Assembly (NCBI RefSeq): GCF_016887965.1 | Contig: NZ_JAFDVD010000004.1 | Span: forward strand, 62,001-126,000 | DNA: 64,000 bases | Direction of reading: 5' to 3' | Source: Phycicoccus sonneratiae | GTDB lineage: Bacteria; Actinomycetota; Actinomycetes; Actinomycetales; Dermatophilaceae | Shown: positions 40,009 to 48,696 of the stretch, one piece after another | Numbering within the stretch: the first letter of the stretch is position 1 | How the letters are laid out: the number at the start of each line of letters is the position of its first letter | Made by a program: the position numbers and the translations under genes | Notes under the pieces: model-generated | Told to the model about the DNA's origin: nothing | Databases searched by the model: none | What the model saw: only the letters and a program-made list of their open reading frames with translations

Positions 40009-40651
40009 GGCGCCCGAGCCGCTCGCCGACCGGCTCGAGCGCCGGCCGGTGCTCGCGTCGACGCTGGCCTTCGAGGGGCGCGCCTGGGACGTGCGCACCG
40101 ACCGGGTCGACCTCGGCGAGGCCGGGGTCGTCACCCGCGACTGGGTCGAGCACACCGGCGCCGTCGCGGTGCTCGCGCTCGACGAGGACGAGCGGGTCGT
40201 CGTCATCCAGCAGTACCGGCACCCCGTGGGCGCCTTCGACTGGGAGATCCCGGCCGGCCTGCTCGACGTCGACGACGAGCCGCCGCACCTCACCGCCGCG
40301 CGCGAGCTGCACGAGGAGGCCGACCTCACGGCCGGGTCGTGGGCCACGCTCGTCGACCACTGGGCCTCGCCCGGCGGGTCGAGCGAGGGGCTGCGGATCT
40401 TCCTCGCCCGCGACCTCGCCGAGGTGCCGGATGGGGAGCGGCACGAGCGCCACGGCGAGGAGCTCGGCATGCCGGTGCGCCGGGTGCCGCTGGCCGAGCT
40501 CGTCGACGGTGTCCTCGCCGGCCGCCTGCACAGCCCGACCCTCGTCATCGCCGTGCTCGCCGCCGAGGCGCTGCGGGCCCGGGAATGGGAGGGGCTGCGG
40601 GCCGCGGACGCGCCGTGGCCGGCCCGCAGCCCGGGGCGCTCCGCCCGCTGA
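39995..40651 (+). CDS. Nudix hydrolase (ADP-ribose pyrophosphatase-like)
   Basis: A 218-aa Nudix protein resembling ADP-ribose pyrophosphatases. The Nudix box reads [18 protein letters not shown] then HEEADL: the REx2EE core is kept, with one extra residue before the first Glu and Asp where Gly is usual near the end. EIPAGLLD before it is typical of ADP-ribose hydrolases. It probably hydrolyses ADP-ribose or a related nucleoside diphosphate. The ATG lies inside pyrG (14-nt overlap), so translation is coupled. Confidence 0.88.
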
Positions 40652-40745
40652 CCGTTCGCGCGGTCCGCGGTTGACGGGTCCGCCGGCGGGGTACCGGACC
40701 CCCGTGACGACGACGAGCGCGACCGGCGCGTGGGAGGATGAGTCC

Positions 40746-41231
40746 GTGGGCGAGAGCTTCGGGGCGGGCAGGGGCTCGGCCGCGTGGCTCAAGGTCTCCC
40801 GAGGCTCCGACCAGCCCCTCGACCGCGGATCACGCTGTCCCTGTGGGGGACTCCCGTCCGGCGCGTCGCTCGGCGAGTGCTGCGCCCCGGTCATCGAGGG
40901 AGAGCGGCTCGCACCGACCGCGGAGGCGCTGATGCGCTCCCGGTACACCGCGTACGCCCTGGCCGACGGTGACCACCTGCACCGCACCTGGCACCCGCGC
41001 ACCCGTCCCGCGGGGGTCGACCCCGAGCCGTGGGTCCGCTGGGTCGGCCTGGAGGTGCTCGACGTCGTCGACGGCGAGGCGGGGCAGGACGCCGGCGTCG
41101 TCGAGTTCCGGGCGCGGTGGGTCGCCGGCGAGGGTCGCACGCGGCAGCGGGGCGAGGTCCACGAGCGCAGTGCCTTCGCGCGGCGGGCGGGACGCTGGTT
41201 CTACGTCGGACCGGAGCCGAGCGACCCCTGA
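40746..41231 (+). CDS. YchJ/UPF0225 family protein with SEC-C-like Cys motif
   Basis: A 161-aa protein with an N-terminal Cys cluster (CPCGGLPSGASLGECC, metal-binding SEC-C-like) followed by the YchJ core (EALMRSRYTAYALADGDHLHRTWHP). The family has no proven function; an NTF2-like fold is known. GTG 40746 is chosen because GGGAGGA lies 7 nt upstream. A GTG at 40704 would add 14 residues and also has a -10-like TACCGG 6 nt before it. Confidence 0.75.
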   Translation: MGESFGAGRGSAAWLKVSRGSDQPLDRGSRCPCGGLPSGASLGECCAPVIEGERLAPTAEALMRSRYTAYALADGDHLHRTWHPRTRPAGVDPEPWVRWVGLEVLDVVDGEAGQDAGVVEFRARWVAGEGRTRQRGEVHERSAFARRAGRWFYVGPEPSDP

Positions 41232-41247
41232 CGTCACCGGTCGGTGG

Positions 41248-41253
41248 TACGAA
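41248..41253 (+). promoter_or_regulatory. -10 box, probable leaderless start of VOC gene
   Basis: TACGAA followed by 6 nt and the ATG at 41260; last position differs from TANNNT. Confidence 0.3.
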
Positions 41254-41259
41254 CGGGGC

Positions 41260-41985
41260 ATGGAGCTGGAGAACCTCGTCCTCGACGCCCACGACCCCCG
41301 CCGGCTCGGCGCCTTCTGGGAGGCGCTGCTCGGCGGGCGCCGGGTTACCGACGAGCCCGACGTCGTCGAGACGCGCCTCTCGCCCGAGGGCGCACCCGTC
41401 CTCGACCTGTGCATGACGCGGGTCCCCGAGCCGGTCGCCCCGCACCCCCGGTTGCACCTCGACCTGCTCGGCGGCGACCGGCAGGACGAGGTCGTGCGGC
41501 AGGCGCTCTCCCTCGGCGCCCGCCACCTCGACATCGGCCAGGGCGACGTGCCGTGGGTCGTCCTCGCCGACCCCGAGGGCAACCCGTTCTGCGTCATGGA
41601 GCACCGCGCCGAGTACCGGCCCGGCAGCCCGGTCGCGGCGCTCCCGCTCGACAGCGCCGACGTCGACCGCGACCTCGCGTTCTGGACCGCCCTGTCCGGG
41701 TGGGTCGCCGAGGACACCGCGATGCCCGCGGCGCTGCGCCACCCGAGCGGTCACGGGCCGCTCCTCGAGCTCTGCCCCGAGCCCCGCCCGAAGCCCCCCG
41801 GCACGAAGAACCGCCTCCACCTCGACGTCCGGCTCGCGGCCGGGGAGGACCTCGACGACGCCGTCGCGCAGGCCCTCGACCTCGGCGGCCACGAGTACGA
41901 CCCCGGCTGGGGGCCGCTGCCGTGGCGGCTGCTCACCGACCCGTCGGGCAACGAGGTGTGCCTCCTGCCCCCGCCGCGCGCCTGA
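41260..41985 (+). CDS. VOC family (glyoxalase-like) protein, two domains
   Basis: A 241-aa protein made of two tandem glyoxalase/bleomycin-resistance-like domains (about 1-115 and 125-240). Each ends with a similar strand: WVVLADPEGNPFCVME and WRLLTDPSGNEVCLLP. His and Glu residues at the usual metal-ligand places occur (RLHLDLL, RLHLDV, FCVMEH). Functions in this family range widely, so only the fold is called. It faces the convergent M16-type gene, with 3 bp between the stops. Confidence 0.82.
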   Translation: MELENLVLDAHDPRRLGAFWEALLGGRRVTDEPDVVETRLSPEGAPVLDLCMTRVPEPVAPHPRLHLDLLGGDRQDEVVRQALSLGARHLDIGQGDVPWVVLADPEGNPFCVMEHRAEYRPGSPVAALPLDSADVDRDLAFWTALSGWVAEDTAMPAALRHPSGHGPLLELCPEPRPKPPGTKNRLHLDVRLAAGEDLDDAVAQALDLGGHEYDPGWGPLPWRLLTDPSGNEVCLLPPPRA

Positions 41986-41988
41986 GGG

Positions 41989-43503
41989 TCAGCCCCTGCG
42001 GCCGCGGCGTCCTGCGAGCCGACCGGCGAGCCCGCGCCGCGCGGCGGCCGGCGCCTCGGCCGGCCGGGGCAGCCGGTCGGCCGTCCGTGCGGGCAGTCGC
42101 ACCACGCGGGCCGCGTCGACCGCCTCGTCGATGCGCGCCACCTCGTCCGGTCCCAGCTCGTACACGGTCGGCTCGACGTGCACCCGGAAGCCGTCGCGCC
42201 CGACGAGCCACCGGCCCCCGTCGGCGAAGGACTCCATCGCGGCGAGGTCGCGGTAGCGCACCGTGACGAGCCCCGCCGCCGAGCGGAGCGTGACCCCCTC
42301 GACCCCGATGACGAGCGTGGTCCGGCCACCGCCGCGCACCGGGTGCTCGCGGCCCTCGACCGCGCTCGACGAGGAGGCGGGGACGGCCGAGAGGCCGGCC
42401 CAGTCCAGTCCCGGTGTCGGCACCTGCACGAGCGCGCTGTCGTGGAGCGCCTCGGCCGCCGCGCGCACGGCGTCGGCGCTCACCGCGTGGAGGGCGGCCA
42501 CCCGCTCGGCGCGCGAGGGGGTCGGGCGGCCGAGGAGGTGGTCGACGGCCCGCGCCTCGAGCAGGGCGGGGTCGTGGTCGGGGCGGTCGGCGTCGTGCTC
42601 GGCGAGGGTGACCGCCTCGCGGTCCCCGGCCCCGAGGCGGCCCCAGCGGACTCGGGCGAGGGCGTCGACCACGGCACCGGCGAGGCCGTCGCGCAGGTGC
42701 GGGGTGCCGGTGGCGAGGACCCGGACGAGGGCGGAGCGGGCGTCGTGGGCCTCGACCCGCACCTGCGCCGTCGCGCCCGACGGGGCGAGCTCGTGGGCCA
42801 GCGCGCGCTGCAGGAGCCGCCCGAGGACGTCGGCGGCGGGTCCCCGGGGGACGAGGCCGGTGAGCTGGACGACGTCGGTGCCCGGTACGGCGAACCACGC
42901 CGGCGTGCGGGGCAGCACCGGCGCGGTGTCCGGCAGCGGTGGCAGGTCACCCTGGGGGAGCGCGAGGTCGAGCCCGTACGGCGCCTCCCGGCCGCTGACC
43001 CAGAGGACGACGTTGGCCTGCGTGAAGGCCGCCGAGGCCCAGATGCCCACGAGGTCCTCGTCGAGGCCGTCGAGGCCGATCTCGGGGTAGGACGCGAGGC
43101 CGCGCCCGGTGGCGCCCCAGCGCATCATCGCCGCGGCCCGGACCTGGGCGTCCGGGCGTGCCTCCTCCTCGGCGCGGAGGGCGTCGCGGGCTTCCTCGAG
43201 GTGCTCGAGGGGCGGTCGGCGCAGGGCCCCGCACACCGTGTTGAGGACGTCGGCCACGTGCTCGGGGCTGCCCTCGGCGGAGAACGAGGTGACGACGTCG
43301 TCGAGGGCGCGGTACCGGTGGACGGCCTCCAGCCCGGCGGCCCGCAGGGCGAGGTGCTCGACGAGGTGGGTGACGCCCCGGACGGCGAGGTTCTCGTCCG
43401 CGCCGCCGACGCGGAAGACCAGACCGGCGGCGCAGCCGCCGTCGTCGCGCGGGGCGTGCAGGGCGGGTAGCCCGCAGACCCGCGTCTCGTGCACGGCCGT
43501 CAT
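41989..43503 (-). CDS. M16 family peptidase-like protein
   Basis: A 504-aa protein whose N-terminal domain carries the inverted zinc motif HLVEH (residues 46-50, HxxEH) of M16 metallopeptidases, in the family context GVTHLVEHLALR. A second M16-like domain follows to about residue 375. The C-terminal part (about 385-470) looks like a small beta-rich PH-like domain (TTLVIGVEGVTLRSAAG, VTVRYRDLAAME). The known processing peptidases lack such a tail. The ATG overlaps the upstream stop (ATGA), so it is translated together with the helical protein. Substrate unknown. Confidence 0.7.
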   Translation of the reverse strand: MTAVHETRVCGLPALHAPRDDGGCAAGLVFRVGGADENLAVRGVTHLVEHLALRAAGLEAVHRYRALDDVVTSFSAEGSPEHVADVLNTVCGALRRPPLEHLEEARDALRAEEEARPDAQVRAAAMMRWGATGRGLASYPEIGLDGLDEDLVGIWASAAFTQANVVLWVSGREAPYGLDLALPQGDLPPLPDTAPVLPRTPAWFAVPGTDVVQLTGLVPRGPAADVLGRLLQRALAHELAPSGATAQVRVEAHDARSALVRVLATGTPHLRDGLAGAVVDALARVRWGRLGAGDREAVTLAEHDADRPDHDPALLEARAVDHLLGRPTPSRAERVAALHAVSADAVRAAAEALHDSALVQVPTPGLDWAGLSAVPASSSSAVEGREHPVRGGGRTTLVIGVEGVTLRSAAGLVTVRYRDLAAMESFADGGRWLVGRDGFRVHVEPTVYELGPDEVARIDEAVDAARVVRLPARTADRLPRPAEAPAAARRGLAGRLAGRRGRRG

Positions 43504-44450
43504 CGGCCGGCCCCCTCGGCGAGGGCGGAGGCGCGCAGCGTCGCGAGGGCGTCGCTGTGGTGGCCGGCGGCCGACCACGTGGGGCCGTCGACGAGGTCGC
43601 CGAGCGCCCGGAAGTGGGCGCGGGCCCGGTCGGGGCGACCCGCCACGCCGAAGAGGACGGCGAGCTCGGTGTGCGGGCGGACCCAGGCGAAGTGCGACGG
43701 GCACGGCAGGGCGCGGAAGCGGTCGGCGACGTCCTCGAGCTCGGTGAGCACGCCCGCGTCCTTGAGGTAGCCGCGCTCGCGGCCCGAGCCCTCGAGCCGC
43801 CAGCGGGCGAGGTGCGCGGCGGCGAGGACGGTGGCCTCGACGCCTCCCGCGGGGGCCGCGGACGATGCCTCACGGGCGGCGGCGAGCGAGGCGTCCCACG
43901 ACCCCCCGGGCGGAGGTGCCAGGGCCCGCACGAGGAGGCGGCGACCCTCGGTGTGCCCGGGCTCGAGGGCGGCGAGGCGGGCGTGGCGGCGGCGGACCTC
44001 ACCCGCCGGCAGCCCGAGGAGGGCCGCGGACCACAGCCGGAGGACCCACGGCTGGGGGTCGCCCGGGTCCTCCGCGCAGAGACGCAGGAGCACCTGCTCG
44101 GCGCGTCGCAGCCGCTCGTGGACCTCGGCGAAGCGGTCGGCGGTCAGCTCGGACCCCGGCTGCCCGACGGCCTCCTCGGTGGCGAGCAGGAGCCGGTGGG
44201 CCGCGAGGGTGCGGGCGGCGTGGTCGTGGGGGTCCTCGGCGAGCCGGGCGGCGACGACCTCGTCGAGGCCCTCGCTGCGCGCGAGGACGTCCCACGCGAC
44301 GCCCTGGTCGGGGGAGCGACGGTCGCCGACCAGGGCGATGTCGTCGACGGCGCCGCCGAGGTCGCCCGCGAGGGCGCGCCGACGGATCCGCTCGAGGTCG
44401 GGGAAGACCGTCGCGAGGTCGGTGACCGGCGGAGGTGCCGGGTCAGCCAT
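43500..44450 (-). CDS. Helical repeat (TPR-like) protein
   Basis: A 316-aa soluble, Ala/Leu/Arg-rich protein with TPR-like helices, for example LLRLCAEDPGDPQPWVLRLW and HTELAVLFGVAGRPDRARAHFRAL. No catalytic motif was recognised. ATG 44450 is chosen because TAGCAT lies 7 nt upstream, making a leaderless mRNA; an ATG at 44459 is inside that box. It is translationally coupled to the M16-type gene, suggesting a partner or adaptor role, which is inference. Diverges from aspS. Confidence 0.7.
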   Translation of the reverse strand: MADPAPPPVTDLATVFPDLERIRRRALAGDLGGAVDDIALVGDRRSPDQGVAWDVLARSEGLDEVVAARLAEDPHDHAARTLAAHRLLLATEEAVGQPGSELTADRFAEVHERLRRAEQVLLRLCAEDPGDPQPWVLRLWSAALLGLPAGEVRRRHARLAALEPGHTEGRRLLVRALAPPPGGSWDASLAAAREASSAAPAGGVEATVLAAAHLARWRLEGSGRERGYLKDAGVLTELEDVADRFRALPCPSHFAWVRPHTELAVLFGVAGRPDRARAHFRALGDLVDGPTWSAAGHHSDALATLRASALAEGAGR

Positions 44451-44457
44451 GCCCCGC

Positions 44458-44463
44458 ATGCTA
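44458..44463 (-). promoter_or_regulatory. -10 box, leaderless start of TPR-like gene
   Basis: TAGCAT (full TANNNT match) followed by 7 nt and the ATG at 44450 on the minus strand. Confidence 0.5.
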
Positions 44464-44541
44464 GGGCGGCGGCCGCGCTGCCCGCAGCGGGACGGGCCGG
44501 GAGCGCGCGAATCTCGGTTCGGGGTGCCCCCGGCCCATCCG

Positions 44542-44547
44542 TAGGAT
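44542..44547 (+). promoter_or_regulatory. aspS -10 box
   Basis: TAGGAT; predicted start near 44555 gives a 32-nt leader with GAAGGA as ribosome site. Confidence 0.5.
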
Positions 44548-44586
44548 GGTCGCCGTCCCCTCCCCGACAGACGAAGGACCCCTTCC

Positions 44587-46416
44587 GTGCTCCGCACCCA
44601 CGAGGCCGGCACCCTGCGTGCCGCCCACACCGGCCAGACCGTCACGCTCACCGGCTGGGTGGCCAAGCGGCGTGATCACGGCGGGGTGGCGTTCATCGAC
44701 CTGCGCGACGCCAGCGGCGTCGTCCAGGTCGTCGCGCGCGACGAGGTGCTCACCGGGTCCGCCCACGACCTGCGCAGCGAGTACGTCGTCAAGGTCACCG
44801 GCGAGGTCACCGCCCGCGAGGAGCGCAACGTCAACGCCGACCTGCCGACCGGCGAGGTCGAGGTCGTCGCCGCCGAGATCGAGGTCCTCAACGCCTCGGC
44901 TCCGCTGCCCTTCCAGGTCGACGAGCGGGTCACCGTCGGCGAGGAGGCCCGCCTCAAGCACCGGTACCTCGACCTGCGCCGTCCGGGCACGCACTCGGCC
45001 GGCCACGCCGTCCGGCTGCGGAGCAAGGTCAGCGCCGCCGCGCGCCGGGTCCTCGAGGCCCGCGACTTCGTCGAGATCGAGACCCCGACCCTCACCCGGT
45101 CCACGCCCGAGGGCGCCCGCGACTTCCTCGTGCCCGCGCGCCTCGCGCCCGGCTCCTGGTACGCGCTGCCGCAGAGCCCGCAGCTGTTCAAGCAGCTGCT
45201 CATGGTCGCCGGGATGGAGCGGTACTACCAGATCGCCCGCTGCTACCGGGACGAGGACTTCCGCGCCGACCGCCAGCCCGAGTTCACCCAGCTCGACATC
45301 GAGATGTCCTTCGTCGAGCAGGACGACGTCCTCGAGCTCGGCGAGGCCGTGGTCCGCGAGATCTGGCAGCTCATCGGTGTCGAGCTGCCGACCCCCTTCC
45401 CGCGGATGACCTACGCCGAGGCGATGCGCCGCTTCGGGTCCGACAAGCCCGACCTGCGCTTCGGCCAGGAGCTCGTCGAGTGCACGGAGTACTTCTCCGA
45501 CACCCCGTTCCGCGTCTTCCAGGCCGAGTACGTCGGAGCGGTCGTCATGCCCGGCGGCGCGAGCCAGCCGCGCAAGCAGCTCGACGCCTGGCAGGAGTGG
45601 GCCAAGCAGCGCGGCGCGCGCGGCCTGGCCTACGTGCTCGTCCAGGAGGACGGCACGCTCGGCGGCCCGGTGGCCAAGAACCTCTCCGAGACCGAGGTCG
45701 CCGGCCTCGCGGAGCACGTCGGGGCCACGCCCGGAGACTGCGTCTTCTTCGCCGCCGGCGCCACCCGCTCCTCGAGGGCGCTGCTCGGGGCGGCGCGCCT
45801 CGAGATCGGCAAGGGCTGCGGGCTGATCGACGAGGACGCCTGGGAGTTCCTCTGGGTCCTCGACGCGCCGCTCTTCGAGCCGGCGTCCGAGGCCGTCGCC
45901 GCGGGTGACGTCGCCGTCGGGTCGGGGGCGTGGACGGCCGTGCACCACGCCTTCACCTCGCCGAAGGCCGAGTTCCTCGACACCTTCGACACCGACCCGG
46001 GCCCGGCGCTCGCCTACGCCTACGACATGGTGCTCAACGGCAACGAGCTGGGCGGCGGGTCGATCCGTATCCACCGCCGCGACGTCCAAGAGCGGGTCTT
46101 CCAGGTGATGGGCCTGTCGCCCGAGGAGGCCCAGGAGAAGTTCGGCTTCCTCCTCGACGCCTTCCAGTTCGGCGCCCCGCCGCACGGCGGCATCGCCTTC
46201 GGCTGGGACCGCATCGTCATGCTCCTCGGCGGCTTCGACTCGATCCGCGACGTCATCGCCTTCCCGAAGTCCGGCGGCGGCTACGACCCGCTCACCGACG
46301 CGCCGGCGCCCATCACGGCGCAGCAGCGCACGGAGGCCGGCATCGACGCGAAGCCCGAGCCGAAGGACGCCACCCCGCCGCAGGGTGCGCCCGAGGTGAA
46401 CCCGAAGCAGTCGTGA
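44587..46416 (+). CDS. aspS: Aspartyl-tRNA synthetase
   Basis: Class IIb synthetase (609 aa). An N-terminal OB-fold anticodon domain ([23 protein letters not shown]), the catalytic core with motif 2 ([24 protein letters not shown], read in two parts), the bacterial GAD insertion (about 290-420), and motif 3 ([15 protein letters not shown]). Many actinobacteria use a non-discriminating enzyme together with GatCAB; this cannot be decided here. GTG 44587 follows GAAGGA. A 30-residue charged tail closes the protein. The next gene overlaps by 4 nt. Confidence 0.96.
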   Translation: MLRTHEAGTLRAAHTGQTVTLTGWVAKRRDHGGVAFIDLRDASGVVQVVARDEVLTGSAHDLRSEYVVKVTGEVTAREERNVNADLPTGEVEVVAAEIEVLNASAPLPFQVDERVTVGEEARLKHRYLDLRRPGTHSAGHAVRLRSKVSAAARRVLEARDFVEIETPTLTRSTPEGARDFLVPARLAPGSWYALPQSPQLFKQLLMVAGMERYYQIARCYRDEDFRADRQPEFTQLDIEMSFVEQDDVLELGEAVVREIWQLIGVELPTPFPRMTYAEAMRRFGSDKPDLRFGQELVECTEYFSDTPFRVFQAEYVGAVVMPGGASQPRKQLDAWQEWAKQRGARGLAYVLVQEDGTLGGPVAKNLSETEVAGLAEHVGATPGDCVFFAAGATRSSRALLGAARLEIGKGCGLIDEDAWEFLWVLDAPLFEPASEAVAAGDVAVGSGAWTAVHHAFTSPKAEFLDTFDTDPGPALAYAYDMVLNGNELGGGSIRIHRRDVQERVFQVMGLSPEEAQEKFGFLLDAFQFGAPPHGGIAFGWDRIVMLLGGFDSIRDVIAFPKSGGGYDPLTDAPAPITAQQRTEAGIDAKPEPKDATPPQGAPEVNPKQS

Positions 46417-47018
46417 CCGGGCTCCGGGCCCTGCTGTGGGATGCCGACGGCGTCCTCCAGCACACGCCTCCCGGCTGGCTCGAGGAGCTCGAGGCGGCCG
46501 GTGGTCCGGGGTTCGCCGACGAGGTGTTCGCGGCCGAGCTCCCCGCCCTCCGAGGCGACGGCCGACTGCGCGAACGGCTCGCGGAGGTCCTCGCCGGGCG
46601 TCCGGGGACGACGATCGGCATCGAGGAGCTGCTCGGGTTCTGGGAGCGGGCGCTCCCGGACGAGGCGGCGCTCGCGCTGGTCGGCGAGGTCCGGGACGCC
46701 GGCGTGCGGTGCGCGCTGGCCACGAACCAGCACGACCACCGGCGGGCGTGGATGCGCGACGCGCTGGGGCTGGACCGCCGCTTCGACGACGCCTTCTACT
46801 CCTGCGAGCTGGGCGTCGCGAAGCCGGAGCCGGCGTACTTCGAGCACGTCCTCGACGTGCTCGGGGCGGCGCCGGGCGACGTCGGGTTCGTCGACGACAG
46901 CCCGGCGAACGTCGACGCCGCCCGGGCGCTGGGCCTCCGGGCGGTCCGGCACGACCCGGCGAGCGGTGCGCCCGCGCTACGGGCCCTGGTGGGGTCGCTG
47001 ATCGGCCGGCCCCTCTGA
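46413..47018 (+). CDS. HAD family hydrolase
   Basis: A 201-aa HAD-like phosphatase. Motif I is [10 protein letters not shown] (Asp nucleophile), motif [12 protein letters not shown], the Lys in [14 protein letters not shown] and motif [15 protein letters not shown] helical cap lies between motifs I and II. Substrate unknown. GTG 46413 overlaps the aspS stop (GTGA). It converges with the alpha/beta hydrolase; a 7-bp inverted repeat (CTGACCG / CGGTCAG, 47015-47049) spans both ends and may help termination. Confidence 0.87.
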   Translation: MTGLRALLWDADGVLQHTPPGWLEELEAAGGPGFADEVFAAELPALRGDGRLRERLAEVLAGRPGTTIGIEELLGFWERALPDEAALALVGEVRDAGVRCALATNQHDHRRAWMRDALGLDRRFDDAFYSCELGVAKPEPAYFEHVLDVLGAAPGDVGFVDDSPANVDAARALGLRAVRHDPASGAPALRALVGSLIGRPL

Positions 47019-47045
47019 CCGCGTTCGCCGTCGGGGTGGGATCGG

Positions 47046-47870
47046 TCAGCGGGCGAGGAAGGCCAGCAGGACGCGGTTGAACTCCTCGGTGTGGGAGTCG
47101 TTGATGCCGTGCGGCCCGCCCTCGACGACGTGCAGCTCGGCGCCGGTGACCTGCTCGGCGGTGCGCTGCCCGGAGACCTCGAGCGGCACGATGCCGTCGG
47201 AGTCGCCGTGGACGACGAGGGTCGGCACGGTGACCTTCGCGAGGTCGGCGGTGAAGTCCTCGGTCCAGCTGCGGATGCACTCGGCGGCCGCGTGCACGTC
47301 GGCCTGCGCGGCGAGGGCCAGGGCCGCCTGCCGCTGCTCCTCTGTGACCGCGAGCTCCTCCCCGGCGGTGTAGAAGTTCGTGACGAACCCGTCGAGGAAG
47401 CCGGGCGGGTCCGCGCGCAGCTGACCCTGCATCCCCTCGACCGTGGCGTCGTCGAGCGCGCCGTCGGGGTGCTCGTCGTCCTTCTTCAGGCACGGCGGGA
47501 TGGCCGCGGCGAAGACGGCCGCGCGCACCCGGTCCTCGCCGTGCGTCCCGATGTAGCGCGCGACCTCACCGCCGCCCATCGAGAACCCGACAAGCGTGAC
47601 GTCGGTGAGGTCGAGCCCCCGCAGGAGGGCGTCGAGGTCGCCGGTGAGGGTGTCGTAGTCGTAGGACGAGCCCTCGCCGGGCTTGCCGGACTGCCCGAAG
47701 CCGCGTCGGTCGTAGGTGACGACGTGGTGGCCGGCGTCGAGGAGGGCCGGCACCGTGGCCGACCACGACGCGCCGCTCAGCGGCCAGCCGTGGACGAGGA
47801 CGACGGTGCTGCCGTCGCCGCCGTGGTCGTCGTAGTGGATCTCGTGGGAGCCGTTGCTGACGGTGGGCAT
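47046..47870 (-). CDS. Alpha/beta hydrolase (non-heme chloroperoxidase/esterase type)
   Basis: A 274-aa alpha/beta hydrolase. The oxyanion segment is VLVHGWPLSG, the nucleophile elbow is GFSMGG (Ser97), the acid is in VVHGDSDGIVP and the His in EGGPHGIND. The sequence resembles cofactor-free haloperoxidases and arylesterases; natural substrate unknown. AGAGGTG lies 5 nt before the ATG, and TAGGGT (47902-47907, minus strand) overlaps the upstream gene's stop as a possible -10 box. Confidence 0.9.
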   Translation of the reverse strand: MPTVSNGSHEIHYDDHGGDGSTVVLVHGWPLSGASWSATVPALLDAGHHVVTYDRRGFGQSGKPGEGSSYDYDTLTGDLDALLRGLDLTDVTLVGFSMGGGEVARYIGTHGEDRVRAAVFAAAIPPCLKKDDEHPDGALDDATVEGMQGQLRADPPGFLDGFVTNFYTAGEELAVTEEQRQAALALAAQADVHAAAECIRSWTEDFTADLAKVTVPTLVVHGDSDGIVPLEVSGQRTAEQVTGAELHVVEGGPHGINDSHTEEFNRVLLAFLAR

Positions 47871-47901
47871 GTCGCACCTCTCTGCGGGGACGGATGCCCC
47901 C

Positions 47902-47907
47902 ACCCTA
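47902..47907 (-). promoter_or_regulatory. -10 box of alpha/beta hydrolase gene
   Basis: TAGGGT on the minus strand, predicted start near 47895, leader of about 25 nt; it overlaps the acetyltransferase stop codon TAG. Confidence 0.4.
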
Positions 47908-48696
47908 GGCACGCTCGCCGGGCCGGAGGGCCTGCGTGTCGACCCAGCGGCTGCGCCATCGCATCCCGGTCGTGAAGCCGAGCCGCTCGTAGACGCGGCG
48001 CGCGGAGTCGTTGTCGGCGAACATCCCGAGGGCGCACGCGCCGGCCTCCTCGACGCCCCGCCGGGTCAGGGCCGCCGTCACGGCCGCGCCGAGGCCGGAG
48101 CGGCGCCGGTCCGTCGCCACGGCGATGCCGGCGAGCGTCGGCGTGCCGGCCTCCGAGGGCTCGCTGCCGCCGCACGCGAGGAGGCTCCCGTCGTCGTCGC
48201 GCACCCCGAGCCACAGCTGCCCGGAGCGGGCGAACGGCTGGCCGTGGGTGCGCGGGCTGTGGGCCTCGAGGAAGGCCGTCGCCTCCGCCCGGTCGGCCGG
48301 GTGCAGCGCCACGACCCGCCCCTCGCCGGGCACCGCCGGGGGAGCGGTGCGGGTCCACATCCAGTCCCAGTCGCCGCCGCGCGTGCCCAGCGGCAGGTGC
48401 CGCTCGACGAGGTGCTGGTGCTCGCGCGGCGCGCTGAGGTGGTGGAACCCGTTGCCCAGGAACCAGTCCCGGACGCGGTCGTCGGCGAACAGGGTCTCGA
48501 TGCCCGAGGCGTCGCCGAGCACCGCCGCCCCGGGCACCCCGTGGTCGGACCGGCGCGGGACGACGACCGCCCGCCCGGAGTCCTCGACCGACCACCCCGG
48601 GCCGGACAGCCCGGACCCGACGTCGAGCACCGCCACCGGGTGCGCGTCGGTGAGGCGGACCAGCTCGGCGGCGGTCGTCAGCGGGCGGACGCTCAC
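47905..48696 (-). CDS. GNAT family N-acetyltransferase
   Basis: A 263-aa protein. The C-terminal half (about 130-255) carries the acetyl-CoA site: GIAVATDRRRSGLGAAVTAAL (R/QxxGxG/A type) and ALGMFADNDSARRVYERLGF, an FR47-like GNAT. The N-terminal half is a degenerate or second GNAT-like domain. It would acetylate an unknown amine. GTG 48696 overlaps the MMPL gene stop by 4 nt, so it is cotranscribed with the exporter. Confidence 0.85.
   Translation of the reverse strand: MSVRPLTTAAELVRLTDAHPVAVLDVGSGLSGPGWSVEDSGRAVVVPRRSDHGVPGAAVLGDASGIETLFADDRVRDWFLGNGFHHLSAPREHQHLVERHLPLGTRGGDWDWMWTRTAPPAVPGEGRVVALHPADRAEATAFLEAHSPRTHGQPFARSGQLWLGVRDDDGSLLACGGSEPSEAGTPTLAGIAVATDRRRSGLGAAVTAALTRRGVEEAGACALGMFADNDSARRVYERLGFTTGMRWRSRWVDTQALRPGERA

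Noticed and set aside
47015-47049. Bidirectional terminator between the HAD gene and the alpha/beta hydrolase
   Set aside because: Only a 7-bp inverted repeat with a 21-nt loop and no T tract; too weak to list as a feature.
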